Source: Candidatus Syntrophosphaera sp. (lineage in GTDB: Bacteria > Cloacimonadota > Cloacimonadia > Cloacimonadales > Cloacimonadaceae). From it: a DNA stretch of 33,719 nt. Below are positions 1 to 8,390 of the stretch, piece by piece. The stretch spans positions 1 to 33,719 of the forward strand of contig JAHYIU010000014.1 of NCBI GenBank assembly GCA_019429425.1. Direction: 5' to 3'. A program made the translations under genes and the position numbers. The notes below the pieces were generated by a model that had not been told where the DNA came from, ran no database searches, and saw only the letters and a program-made list of their open reading frames with translations. Positions within the stretch are counted from its first letter, which is position 1; every line of letters begins with the position of its first letter.

Positions 1-136
1 TTGCTTACGTACATGGGTTGGGAAGGGGGGATTTCTGTCAATCCATTTAGCGGCGGGACTGATTGAACAGACTCTCTTGCAAGGGTTGGGGAATTCCGAT
101 CTGATCCCGTCGCAAACGCCCTCAAGCTCCACAGCT

Positions 137-197
137 TCGTTTCCTGCCGGTTTCCCGCCGGATGCCCGCCCGCCTGGCGAGAATCGGGCGGGATACG
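137..197. repeat. GC-rich dispersed repeat, copy 1
   Basis: A GC-rich block containing CCCGCCGGATGCCCGCCC followed by GGCGA and closing with ATCGGGCGGGA can fold back on itself (CCCGCC against GGGCGGG). A close copy in the same orientation lies at 32307-32367, including the less conserved lead-in. The rest of positions 1-268, which is downstream of the thyX-like gene, shows no gene. A weak AACCG/CGGTT hairpin at 242-255 is not followed closely by a T-run, so I do not call a terminator. Confidence 0.7.
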
Positions 198-268
198 AAA
201 AGCAAACCTTGCTGCAGAAAAAAAGGGTGGATTGACATCAGAACCGTTGCCGGTTGCGACATAGTCCA

Positions 269-1672
269 TCAAAGCTCGCCAGAAAGTTCGCTTTTACCGC
301 AGAGCAGCGCGGCGGCGTTGGGGCAAAGGACATGAAGATGGTTGGCCATCCAGTCGGACAGGGCGCGGATCTCCCACTGGGCGTGTTCGTCCGAACGCAG
401 GCGCACAAAGTGGTACAGCTCGCGGAGGTTCATTTTGGCCAGGACCTTGACCTTGTCGGAATTGACGCGGATGTAAGCAGAGAGGTCGGGAAAAACCTGG
501 CGCAGTTTGGGGCGGAACTTCTCCAGCCTCTCCAGAAGTTGGCCCCACTGGGGTTCGCGGCCGAGGTCGAAGATCTCTTCCGGGAGGGTGAAAGGCCCGA
601 TGGAGGGGTTGGTTTGCTTGATGAGGGTGCCCACGCGGTGGCGTTTGAACTGGGCCCAGCAGCTTTCGGACATGTTGAGCTCGAAGACCAGGTCCACCAA
701 CTCGAAGGCGCGGCTCATCTTGTGCCAGGGCTTGATGCCGGCAAAGACCTGCCGCCAGAGCTCGCGCTTGGCGTCAAAATCCATGTCCGCTATCGTATCC
801 CGGCAATGGGCCATGTCTGCCTGGGCCTGTTCAAAAAGCAGGGCGGCGAGGATCAGGTCGTCCGGGTCCGGGGTCAGGGAAACCACGCGCACATTTTCGT
901 CATCCTGGAAATCATCCCCGCCGGGGTTGATGCCTTGCGCGCTGAAGGTGCCGCTGAAGCTGTCTTTCTTGGTGTAGCGGACCAGGGAGGGGCAGACCTC
1001 CTGGGAAAGGTTGAGCAGGGCCGCATGGAGCTCGGCGGCTTCCTGCAGGGGGTTGGCCGCGAGGCGGCGGAGCAGGTTTTCCAGGCTGCGGGCGTTGATC
1101 GTCATGCCCAATTGGGTTTTGGCGGCCAGGGGCAGGATGTAGCGGGCGTCTTCCTTGGCTCGGCATTCCCGCTCGAGCTTGGACAGGCCGGGTGTTTCCC
1201 TTTCATGGAATTTGACGAGGGCCTCGAAGCTTTCCCGGTATTCATTGAACAGGCTGTCCATCAGCTTGATGTAAGCCCCTTTCAGCGATTCGTGCCGGGG
1301 TTCGTTCAGTTCGGAGGGCACCACATAGTCGTTTTGGAAGGTGACATAGCGCTGGGATTTTTCCGTGAAGGAGGCGAAGCGCACGGTTTCCAGGGTCTCA
1401 GTGAGCAGCCGGGAAATGCCGATGATGTCGAAGTTGAAGACGGCGTGCTCGGCGACCGAGGCATGGCCCAGCTCAAAGATGATGTTGCGGTTGGATTTGC
1501 GCGCCTTTTCCAGTTCCATCAGGGCCTCTTCGCGCAGTTCGGTGACGGATTTGGGGCTGCGGCTGATCCTGGCATAGGCGGCGGAGATCACTTCCGGGGT
1601 GGCGGTTTCCGTGTTCAGCCGCTTGATCAGGCTGCTGTCGATGTTGTAGCCGGCGAGGTTGACCTGCATCAT
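269..1672 (-). CDS. thyX: Tandem-domain ThyX-family flavin-dependent thymidylate synthase
   Basis: ThyX makes dTMP from dUMP in the cytoplasm using methylene-tetrahydrofolate, FAD and NADPH. This 467-residue protein is about twice the usual ThyX length and reads as two ThyX repeats. The N-terminal half (about residues 60-230) keeps SFTEKSQRYV (101-110) and a NARSL helix, but its RHR positions read TVR (96-98). The C-terminal half has an intact RHR (344-346, in FKRHRVGT) and LRSDEHAQWEIR near 420-430, but lacks the SxNExSxR continuation. The two halves therefore hold complementary parts of the motif. The start is 10 bp after deoC, which suggests co-transcription with another deoxynucleotide gene. 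Family membership is clear. Catalytic competence is inferred only, because in canonical ThyX the active site is shared between subunits. Confidence 0.85.
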   Translation of the reverse strand: MMQVNLAGYNIDSSLIKRLNTETATPEVISAAYARISRSPKSVTELREEALMELEKARKSNRNIIFELGHASVAEHAVFNFDIIGISRLLTETLETVRFASFTEKSQRYVTFQNDYVVPSELNEPRHESLKGAYIKLMDSLFNEYRESFEALVKFHERETPGLSKLERECRAKEDARYILPLAAKTQLGMTINARSLENLLRRLAANPLQEAAELHAALLNLSQEVCPSLVRYTKKDSFSGTFSAQGINPGGDDFQDDENVRVVSLTPDPDDLILAALLFEQAQADMAHCRDTIADMDFDAKRELWRQVFAGIKPWHKMSRAFELVDLVFELNMSESCWAQFKRHRVGTLIKQTNPSIGPFTLPEEIFDLGREPQWGQLLERLEKFRPKLRQVFPDLSAYIRVNSDKVKVLAKMNLRELYHFVRLRSDEHAQWEIRALSDWMANHLHVLCPNAAALLCGKSELSGEL

Positions 1673-1682
1673 CTGGGCATCC

Positions 1683-2456
1683 TCAGAGCAGCGCTTTGAC
1701 GTTGCTGGCGCCGATGCGGTTGGCGCCTGCTGCGATCATGGCCAGGGCCTGTTCCTTGGTGCGGATCCCGCCGGAGGCTTTGACGCCGATCTTGGGTCCC
1801 ACGGTTGACCGCATCAGGGCTACGTTTTCGACCGTTGCGCCCGCGGTCCCGAAGCCCGTCGAGGTCTTGACGAATTCGGCCCCGGCCTTCTTGGCGTAGA
1901 GGCTGCAGGCGATGATCTCATCCTCGCTCAGGAAGCAGGTTTCCAGGATCACTTTGAGCAAAACCTTGTTGCTGCGGGCCAGCTCGGCGATGGCCTTGAC
2001 CAGTTCGTAGGAATGGAGCGGATGGCCGCTTTTCACGGCGCTCAGGTTCTGCACCATGTCCAGTTCCTCGATGCCGGTGTTGATGACGGCCAGGGCTTCC
2101 GCGGCCACGGCATAGATGTAGCCGGCGCCGAGGGGAAAATTGATCACGGTACAGGATTTCACGGAGGCCGCGAGCCGCAACTGCAGGGGATGGGAATAGT
2201 GGGAATTGACGCAGACGGAGGCGCATTTATAGTCGTTGGCGAGGTCGCAGAGGGCGTTGATCTCGCTCTGGTTGGCATCGGCCTTGAGCAGCGTGGCGTC
2301 GATGATGGAAGCGATGCCGGAGTCCGGGTCGTAGATTTGGTCTGGCTTCGCTGCCCGGCAGACGGCGCAGCCGAGGCAGATCTTGTGTCCGCCGCCGCAT
2401 TTGCAGGGCGGATTGTCGCCAAAAAGATGGCGGGCGATCTTTTCAATTTTGGTCAT
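1683..2456 (-). CDS. deoC: Deoxyribose-phosphate aldolase
   Basis: DeoC cleaves 2-deoxyribose-5-phosphate to glyceraldehyde-3-phosphate and acetaldehyde, the last step of deoxynucleoside catabolism. The 257-residue protein is a class I aldolase barrel from about residue 48. It shows IDATLLKADA (52-61), INFPLG (105-110), ELDMVQN with Asp133, the Schiff-base lysine Lys197 in FVKTSTGF, and Lys226 in VKASGG. In front of the barrel is an extra segment of about 45 residues with five cysteines (18, 20, 27, 30, 33: CxC, then CxxCxxC), which looks metal-binding and is not part of the catalytic core. The start overlaps the rlmN stop by 4 bp, so translational coupling is likely, and thyX follows 10 bp downstream. 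Confidence 0.93.
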   Translation of the reverse strand: MTKIEKIARHLFGDNPPCKCGGGHKICLGCAVCRAAKPDQIYDPDSGIASIIDATLLKADANQSEINALCDLANDYKCASVCVNSHYSHPLQLRLAASVKSCTVINFPLGAGYIYAVAAEALAVINTGIEELDMVQNLSAVKSGHPLHSYELVKAIAELARSNKVLLKVILETCFLSEDEIIACSLYAKKAGAEFVKTSTGFGTAGATVENVALMRSTVGPKIGVKASGGIRTKEQALAMIAAGANRIGASNVKALL

Positions 2457-3496
2457 TGGGAACCTCCAGATTTTGGGGGGCGGGCCTTCACCACCAGTTG
2501 ACCGCAGGCGCCGCTGATGTCCGCGCCCTTGCTGCGGCGCAGGGTTACGGCCTGGGGCAGGGAACGGGCCTCCTCCATGAAAGACTCGATCTCACTTTCC
2601 GTGGGAGAGCGATAGGGGAGGGAAGGTATCTCGTTGTAGGGGATGAAATTAATCTTGCAGGACAGGTCGCCGGAAAATTTACGCAGGGCTTTCAGATCGA
2701 GGTAACCCATGTTCACATCGGGGATGAGGATGTATTCCAATGTGATCCGGAAGGGGCTTTTCTTTTGGTAGTAGAGCAGGGCTTTTTTGAGAACTGGCAG
2801 GGGATATTTTTGATTGACGGGCATCAGAACGTCGCGGACCTCGCCGCGGGCGGCATTGAGCGAGACGGCCAGCTTGGCCTTGATCCCGGAATCAGCCAGG
2901 CGATGGATCCCGGGCACGATCCCGCAGGTGGAGATGGTGGTGCGGCGGGGGCTGAAAGCCAGGGAGTCTTCGCTTTGGATCAGCTTGAGGGCTTCCAAAA
3001 CGTTGTCCAGGTTATCCAGCGGCTCGCCCATGCCCATGAAAACGAGGTTGGTAATGGGTTGGGGCGCGTTCTGAGAGGCCAGCAGGATTTGCTGGACGAT
3101 CTCGTGGATGGCGAGGTTTCTCTTGCGCTTCATCGAGCCGGTGGCGCAAAAGGCGCAGGCCCTCGCGCAGCCTACCTGCGTGGAGAGGCAGAGGGTGAGT
3201 TTCCTGCCCTCGGGCATCAGCACCATCTCGATCTGGGAACCGTCCTGAAGCGAGAGCCGGAATTTCTCGCTGCCGTCCCTGGAGACGGGTTTATCCTCGA
3301 TCCGGGGCAAGCTGAGGTCGAAGCTGCTTAGCAGGAATTCCCGGAAATCGGCAGGCAGGTCCGTCATCAGGGCAGGATCGAAGACGAAGCGGGAATAGAG
3401 CCATTTGAGCAGCTGTTTGGCTCGGTAAGCGGGAAAATATCCGCCCAGGAACTCGATCAGGTCCTGGGGCTGGATCCCGTGGATGCTGCTTAGCAT
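2453..3496 (-). CDS. rlmN: 23S rRNA/tRNA adenine-C2 methyltransferase RlmN
   Basis: RlmN is a radical SAM enzyme that methylates C2 of adenine in 23S rRNA (A2503) and, in some bacteria, tRNA A37. The 347-residue length is normal. The [4Fe-4S] cysteines are Cys110, Cys114 and Cys117 in GCARACAFCATG. The C-terminal methyl-transfer cysteine is Cys331 in SGACGQL. An N-terminal helical domain precedes the barrel, and the conserved VFMGMGEPLDN stretch is present near residue 155. The start overlaps ricT by 7 bp and the stop overlaps deoC by 4 bp, which puts it in the middle of a tightly coupled gene string. Confidence 0.96.
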   Translation of the reverse strand: MLSSIHGIQPQDLIEFLGGYFPAYRAKQLLKWLYSRFVFDPALMTDLPADFREFLLSSFDLSLPRIEDKPVSRDGSEKFRLSLQDGSQIEMVLMPEGRKLTLCLSTQVGCARACAFCATGSMKRKRNLAIHEIVQQILLASQNAPQPITNLVFMGMGEPLDNLDNVLEALKLIQSEDSLAFSPRRTTISTCGIVPGIHRLADSGIKAKLAVSLNAARGEVRDVLMPVNQKYPLPVLKKALLYYQKKSPFRITLEYILIPDVNMGYLDLKALRKFSGDLSCKINFIPYNEIPSLPYRSPTESEIESFMEEARSLPQAVTLRRSKGADISGACGQLVVKARPPKSGGSQ

Positions 3497-4332
3497 GTCT
3501 CAATATCCGGAACGGAGACCACTTCCAGCTTTTGGAACGATTCCAGATCGATCTCGGTGAGGCTCTGGTCCTCGTCTGAGAGATGGATCTTCTTGTTCAG
3601 GACGTCGGTTTTGAACACATACATCCGCTTGCCCTGATACATTACGCAGGTGCCCGGTATGGGCAGGTCGCGGCCTTCCTCGAGATAGAAATTCTCCTCA
3701 AAATTGAGGCAGCAGAGCAATCTGCCGCAGGGTCCGGAGATCTTGGCCAGATTTCCAGCCAGGTTCTGGTCCTTGGCCATCTTGATCGTCACCTGGTTGA
3801 AGCGTTTAAGGAAATTGCCGCAGCAATATTGCAGGCCGCACATGCCAAAGCCGCCCAGGCGTTTGGCCTCGTCGCGCCCGGTGGTTTGGTGCAGCTCGAT
3901 CCGGGTGCGGAAAACGGTGGCCAGTTCACGCACGAAGACGCGGAAATCGATCCTGCCCTCGGCCGTGAAAAAGAAGGTCAGCTTGTTGCCGTCGAACTGG
4001 AACACCGTCTCGATCAGCTTCATGTCGAACGAATAGCGCCGCAGGACGTCTTCGAAGGTGCGGGCGGCTTTCTCTTCCTCGTGGGGCAGGTTGTGCAGTT
4101 TTTCGATGTCCTCTTCGGTGGCGAGCCGCTTGATCTTGTAGGTCTTGCCGCCCTGGGGAGGCTGGGGGACGATGTCTTGCCCGCTGATGCTCAGGTGCAC
4201 GACCTGGGCGATGTCATCGCCCCGCTCGACCTCGACGATGATCAGGTCTTCAGGGTTGATGGTCAGGTTCTGGGTGTTTTGGTAATAGCCCAAACGCCCG
4301 GAACGGAATTCGACTTCTATGTATTCTTGCAT
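3490..4332 (-). CDS. ricT: PSP1-domain protein, RicT (YaaT) family
   Basis: In Bacillus subtilis, RicT (YaaT) forms the RicAFT iron-sulfur complex that affects RNase Y-dependent mRNA processing. In other phyla the role is less clear. The 280-residue protein carries the PSP1 hallmark GGFGMCGLQYCCGNFLKRF (from residue 160), with Cys165, Cys170 and Cys171. A second group follows at GPCGRLLCCLNFE, with Cys202, Cys207 and Cys208. A strongly charged segment near residues 70-95 (EEDIEKLHNLPHEEEKAA) is probably helical. No RicA or RicF homologue is visible nearby. It starts 29 bp after the GlmU-like gene and overlaps rlmN. Confidence 0.9.
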   Translation of the reverse strand: MQEYIEVEFRSGRLGYYQNTQNLTINPEDLIIVEVERGDDIAQVVHLSISGQDIVPQPPQGGKTYKIKRLATEEDIEKLHNLPHEEEKAARTFEDVLRRYSFDMKLIETVFQFDGNKLTFFFTAEGRIDFRVFVRELATVFRTRIELHQTTGRDEAKRLGGFGMCGLQYCCGNFLKRFNQVTIKMAKDQNLAGNLAKISGPCGRLLCCLNFEENFYLEEGRDLPIPGTCVMYQGKRMYVFKTDVLNKKIHLSDEDQSLTEIDLESFQKLEVVSVPDIETC

Positions 4333-4361
4333 TGTTTCTCCAGATTGGACTTGTCTGTGGT

Positions 4362-5573
4362 TCAGTATGAGCTCTCCAGTTCAGCGTACAAAGTTTGGTA
4401 CAGCTCGCGCTCGGCAGCTGTGAACGGGAGTTTGCGGCGCTGCTTGACCAGGCCCGCGGTCTGGCAAAAGGCCTCAAAGCGATGGCGGCTGAGCTCGGAA
4501 GCCCTGCCCCAGGAAAAATCGGGGATGAAATCCGCGATCAGGTCGCTGCCCCAGAGGTTGCAGCCGATGCCGACAACGCAGCCCGTGTTGAGGCTGGCGT
4601 TGATGCCCAGCTTGACGTGGTCCGCAATCAGCGCGCCCAAAAACATCCTGCCGGAATCGACCTTATCTTTGGCTGCGTAGGAATAGAAGCCCACGTTCCC
4701 ATAGGTGTTCTTGAGGTCGCTGTTGTTGGTGTCCGCGCCGATGTTTACCCACTCTCCCACATAGCTGTGGCCGAGGAAGCCGTCATGCTGCTTGTTCGAG
4801 AAGGCTTGGAAAATGCTGCCTTCGACCTCGCCGCCGATTTTACAGACGGGGCCGATGGAACTGCCTGGATAGATCTTGGCGCCAACCTTGATCAGGCTGT
4901 TCCTGCCGATATAGGCTGGCCCAATGATGACAGCGTTGGGCAGCACGCGCACCCCCTCATCCAGCACTATCGGGCCTTCCGAGGCATCCAGGACCACGCC
5001 TGGCTTGAGCTCAACATTCTCCCCGATCCAGATGCTGTAAGGATTCAGGGCGGTGACGCCGGGTTCGGTCTCGAAGTAGTTGTCCTGCTCATAGAAGAAT
5101 TGCTCGAAATCGAAGCGGAGCAAGCGTTCGTTGTCGTGGATCAGGTCGCTCAGATTGCCGTAGCTGGCCAATTCGCAGGATATCAGGGAAAAACCGGCCT
5201 CTTTGAGGTCCGCGAGCTTGGGCAGGGAGCTAAAACTATCCCGGGCGCGAAAGGCGATCAGCTCATCCCCGCGCTGGAGGCATTGGTTGGCGCGCAGTTT
5301 CTCCACGGCTTCGACAGCCTCGAATGTGACCATCAGCCGGGAGTTCACGAACAGGGACCCAGGATCGGAGGCCTGGTTTATCTGCCAGCCGGGATGGCGT
5401 TCCCGGTAGAGGGCTTGGAGGCGCGGCTCCAGCCAAAGCTGATATTCTCCGTCGCCCAGAAACTGCTGCAGCCTCTGGCGCAGCTTCAGGATCCCGCAAC
5501 GCAGGTCTCCCACACTGCGGTTCAGGGCCAGGGGATAAAAGCAGGCGGCTTTGTGATCATCAAAGATTATCAT
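4362..5573 (-). CDS. GlmU-like sugar nucleotidyltransferase/acyltransferase with left-handed beta-helix
   Basis: The 403-residue protein resembles the alternative bacterial GlmU family common in Bacteroidetes. Members are proposed to make UDP-GlcNAc for peptidoglycan or other sugar nucleotides. The N-terminus begins MIIFDDHKA and keeps LNRSVGDLRCGIL, but the canonical GlmU nucleotide loop is not obvious. From about residue 190 there are hexapeptide turns of a left-handed beta-helix (IWIGENVELKPGVVLD, VIIGPAYIG, SLIKVGAKIYPGSSIG). A KQHDGFLGHSYVG segment probably holds the acyltransferase histidine, followed by NNSDLKNTYGNV. It lies 10 bp downstream of the penicillin-binding protein, which fits a cell-envelope role. 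The exact sugar substrate is not determined. Confidence 0.8.
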   Translation of the reverse strand: MIIFDDHKAACFYPLALNRSVGDLRCGILKLRQRLQQFLGDGEYQLWLEPRLQALYRERHPGWQINQASDPGSLFVNSRLMVTFEAVEAVEKLRANQCLQRGDELIAFRARDSFSSLPKLADLKEAGFSLISCELASYGNLSDLIHDNERLLRFDFEQFFYEQDNYFETEPGVTALNPYSIWIGENVELKPGVVLDASEGPIVLDEGVRVLPNAVIIGPAYIGRNSLIKVGAKIYPGSSIGPVCKIGGEVEGSIFQAFSNKQHDGFLGHSYVGEWVNIGADTNNSDLKNTYGNVGFYSYAAKDKVDSGRMFLGALIADHVKLGINASLNTGCVVGIGCNLWGSDLIADFIPDFSWGRASELSRHRFEAFCQTAGLVKQRRKLPFTAAERELYQTLYAELESSY

Positions 5574-5583
5574 CTGTCCAGCC

Positions 5584-7629
5584 TCACAGGTCCTGATAGC
5601 CGTAGCTGGTGGGAGAGAAGTTGTATTGCAGGGAATCGCCGACCGCGGGAGGCTCCGTTCCCTCGATGAACACCTCCGGGATGCCGCCGGAACTTACTGA
5701 AAAGCCTGTTCTGGGATTGATGTTCTGCTTCACGATCTTGGGCGGCATGGAAAAGGAATAGCGCGGATCGTCGGCTGCGGGGGTCCGGCCTTTGTTGTCC
5801 AGCTTGATGGCCCTGGTCATGATCGGGCCCCAGATGCTGGCCGCGTGGGCGGTTCCGGCCCGGGTGCGGCTGTTGTCGAAACCGGTCCAGATTCCCATCG
5901 TGTAGGCTTTGTTGAAGCCGATGAACCAGGAATCGTTGTAGTTTTGGCTGGTGCCAGTCTTGCCGGCGTTGGGCCAGATATAGCCGTTGCGGGATCCGCC
6001 TCCGGTGCCAGTATTGGTGACGGTTTCCAGCATGCTGGTCATGATGTAGGCCACTTCTGGGGAACAGACCTTGTGTTTTTGGGTCGAGTTCCTTTCCAGG
6101 ATCTTGCCTTTGGCGTCCTCCACCCGGGTGATGAAAACGGGCGTTACCCGCATCCCGCCATTGGGAAAGGCGGTGAAGCCGGTGACCATGTCGATGGGCG
6201 TCACTTCATGCGAACCGAGCGCGGCGGTGAGGTTTTCCGCCCGGACCTTCAGCCCGAAGCGCTGGAAGGCGTCGGTAAGTGAGTTCAAACCGATATCCTG
6301 GGCGCATTTGACCGCCCAGACGTTGTAGGACCACTGCAGGGCGACGCGCATCCTGGTCAGGCCGTTATAGGAGCGGTTGTAGTTCTGCGGGGTCCAGTTG
6401 CCGAAGCTGATCGGGGCGTCGTTGATGACGGTTGCCGGTGTATAGCCCTGTTCCACGGCCACGGTGTAGTAGACAGGTTTGATCGAGGATCCGGGCTGGC
6501 GCTTGGCCTGGGTCATGCGGTTGTATTTGCTGTGGGCAAAGCTCCTGCCGCCGATCATGGCGCGGACGTGCCCGTTCTTGTTGTCGATCATGAGCAGGCA
6601 GCCCTGGATGTATTTGGTGTCGATGTCGTGGGAGTTTTTGGGCACCTGCGAGAAGCGGTTGGGGTAGCGGCCGTTGGTCTCGTTGCGGGTCAGATAGGCG
6701 TTCATGATGGAATCCGCGGCGCTGGAGAGTTCCGAATCGATGGTCGTATAGATCTTGAGTCCGCCTTCAAAGAGCTTTTCCGTGCCGTATTTATGCTCCA
6801 GATAGAGGCGGATGTGCTCGATGAAATAGTCCGAGGCGAAGCGGCTGTAACTGCTTCCCTGCTGGGAATTGACGGGAGTGGCAAGCGCCGCGGTATATTC
6901 CGCTTCGCTGATCTTGCCGGCCTTGTACAGCCGCTCCAAAACATAGTCGCGCCGGCCCAGGGCCCGCTCCGGATGCTTGTTGGGGTCGTAATAGTTCGGC
7001 CTTTGGATCATCCCGACGATCATGGCGGCTTCCGGAATGCTGAGGTCCCGCGCGTGTTTGTCGAAATAATAGAGGGAAGCGGTCTCGACGCCGTGGTTTT
7101 GCACGCCCCAGAAGATCTTGTTGAAATAGATCTCCAGGATCTCGTCCTTGGTGAAGGAAGATTCGATGCGCAAGGCCAGGATGGCTTCCCGCATCTTGCG
7201 TGAGACCTTTTTATCCAGGGTTAGGAACATGTTCCGGGCCATCTGCTGTGTGATCGTGCTGGCGCCCTGGGAAAAGCCGAGATGCTTGATGTCGACCAGA
7301 AACGCCCTGGCGAGGCTGATCGGATCAATGCCAAAATGGCTGTAAAACCGTTTGTCTTCCGTAACCAGCAAAGCGTCGACCAGATGCGGCGGCAGTTCTT
7401 TCAGGGAAACCAGTTTGCGTTTCTCGAAGGCAAAGAGGTAGATCATCCTGCCATCTTTGTCGTATACTTCGCTGCCCGAGCTAAGGGTGTAATTCTTCAG
7501 TTCGGCTGTCGGCGGCAGATCATCCTGGTAGAACCAGAAGGCGCCGATGAACACTCCGAAGAGGACGCAGAAAGCCACTCCTGCCCAGAGCAGCAGTTTG
7601 CCGGTTATCCTTTTATGTTTCTTTTTCAT
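5584..7629 (-). CDS. mrcA: Class A penicillin-binding protein (PBP1A type)
   Basis: This is a bifunctional peptidoglycan synthase that polymerises lipid II and cross-links peptides on the outer face of the cytoplasmic membrane. The 681-residue protein has a short basic N-terminus and one membrane anchor (about 11-34). The GT51 glycosyltransferase domain follows, with catalytic Glu91 in TEDKRFYSHFGID and the GASTITQQMARN segment. The transpeptidase domain has nucleophile Ser381 in GSSIKP, an SYN motif near 436 and KTGTS near 559. All three penicillin-binding motifs are intact. Its start overlaps the end of the Gx-family gene by 17 bp, and the GlmU-like gene follows 10 bp downstream. Confidence 0.95.
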   Translation of the reverse strand: MKKKHKRITGKLLLWAGVAFCVLFGVFIGAFWFYQDDLPPTAELKNYTLSSGSEVYDKDGRMIYLFAFEKRKLVSLKELPPHLVDALLVTEDKRFYSHFGIDPISLARAFLVDIKHLGFSQGASTITQQMARNMFLTLDKKVSRKMREAILALRIESSFTKDEILEIYFNKIFWGVQNHGVETASLYYFDKHARDLSIPEAAMIVGMIQRPNYYDPNKHPERALGRRDYVLERLYKAGKISEAEYTAALATPVNSQQGSSYSRFASDYFIEHIRLYLEHKYGTEKLFEGGLKIYTTIDSELSSAADSIMNAYLTRNETNGRYPNRFSQVPKNSHDIDTKYIQGCLLMIDNKNGHVRAMIGGRSFAHSKYNRMTQAKRQPGSSIKPVYYTVAVEQGYTPATVINDAPISFGNWTPQNYNRSYNGLTRMRVALQWSYNVWAVKCAQDIGLNSLTDAFQRFGLKVRAENLTAALGSHEVTPIDMVTGFTAFPNGGMRVTPVFITRVEDAKGKILERNSTQKHKVCSPEVAYIMTSMLETVTNTGTGGGSRNGYIWPNAGKTGTSQNYNDSWFIGFNKAYTMGIWTGFDNSRTRAGTAHAASIWGPIMTRAIKLDNKGRTPAADDPRYSFSMPPKIVKQNINPRTGFSVSSGGIPEVFIEGTEPPAVGDSLQYNFSPTSYGYQDL

Positions 7630-8149
7630 ATTTTTCCAACCCGATCAGTTTGAACCTGGCCTGGACCGCCAGTAAAATCCACGCGGTGACGATCCCGCTG
7701 AACAAGCCTAAAAACAGCAGTATTGGTGTCAACACAAAAACACGCGCCCCCGGCAGAACCACCCTCTGGACCAGCATCAACTGGGTGAGGTTATGCGCCA
7801 AAGCCCCCAGGACGCTCACCCCAAAGACGCTGAAGCCGAGCCTGCTGCGATCTGCGGCCCACATCGCCAGAATGGCCGCAAGCCCCCCGCAGAGGGAGAG
7901 CAGGGTGGCCGGGGTTAAAAGGGTGAAGGTGACCGCCCCGCCCACGACCGATTTGGTGAGGTTGACCGCGACCGCCTGCCAGGGCTTTCTTTGCAGGATG
8001 AGATAAAGCACGATGATGTTGGAAAGGCCCAGGCGGATGAATGGCAGAGGCAGCAGGCGCATGATCAGGCTTTCGAAAATGTGGATGCTGCAGGCCGTGG
8101 CGGTGAGGAAAGCCAACAGCACGAGTGGCCTGGGCTGAGCGGGGGTCAT
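7613..8149 (-). CDS. Gx transporter family / heptaprenyl diphosphate synthase component I-like membrane protein
   Basis: The 178-residue protein is almost entirely hydrophobic, with about five membrane spans. It begins MTPAQPRPLVLLAFLTATACS and contains LPFIRLGLSNIIVLYLIL and LGALAHNLTQLMLVQ. These stretches are characteristic of the small membrane family labelled heptaprenyl diphosphate synthase component I or Gx transporter, which resembles ECF-type substrate-binding components. The reading frame stays open upstream to 8917, but that extension overlaps the ABC ATPase gene and translates a dispersed repeat. I therefore place the start at the ATG whose first base is 8149. It overlaps the penicillin-binding protein gene by 17 bp. 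The substrate is unknown. Confidence 0.8.
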   Translation of the reverse strand: MTPAQPRPLVLLAFLTATACSIHIFESLIMRLLPLPFIRLGLSNIIVLYLILQRKPWQAVAVNLTKSVVGGAVTFTLLTPATLLSLCGGLAAILAMWAADRSRLGFSVFGVSVLGALAHNLTQLMLVQRVVLPGARVFVLTPILLFLGLFSGIVTAWILLAVQARFKLIGLEKYEKET

Positions 8150-8164
8150 GGTCTTCTGCCCCTT

Positions 8165-8335
8165 TCTGTTTGCCGCGCTGGATTCCGGCCTCCCTCTTTC
8201 CGCTCCTCTTGCAGGATCGTATCCCGGCCGTACTTTCGCCTTACACATCCCGTACTTTGTTCGGAGTGTGTAGGGTGAATTGTCCACCGGCATAAGCGCC
8301 CGGAAAAGGGGAAAGAGGCGCTGGGAACGATATCC
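8165..8335 (-). repeat. Dispersed hairpin repeat (SPYT family), copy 1
   Basis: On the minus strand this intergenic stretch matches positions 27210-27330 of the plus strand. Its core (8235-8279) folds into an imperfect hairpin of about 17 bp: TTCACC pairs with GGCGAA, then TACACA pairs with TGTGTA, around a loop of about 11 bases. Both copies are preceded by CCTCTTTCC and ATGCCGGTGG. The element fills most of the gap between the ABC ATPase gene and the Gx-family gene. Confidence 0.75.
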
Positions 8336-8390
8336 GGCCAGGATTCGCTGGGAAAGACGGAGCAATTGAAAGCTGCGGCGGGCATGGGCG

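Noticed and set aside
242-255. Terminator of the thyX-like gene
   Set aside because: The stem is only 5 bp, and the nearest T-run on the minus strand is more than 15 bases beyond it.
254-1699. Long plus-strand open frame opposite the thyX-like gene (also similar frames opposite most minus-strand genes)
   Set aside because: These are antisense shadows caused by GC-rich codon use. They have no family motifs, while the opposite frames encode recognised proteins.
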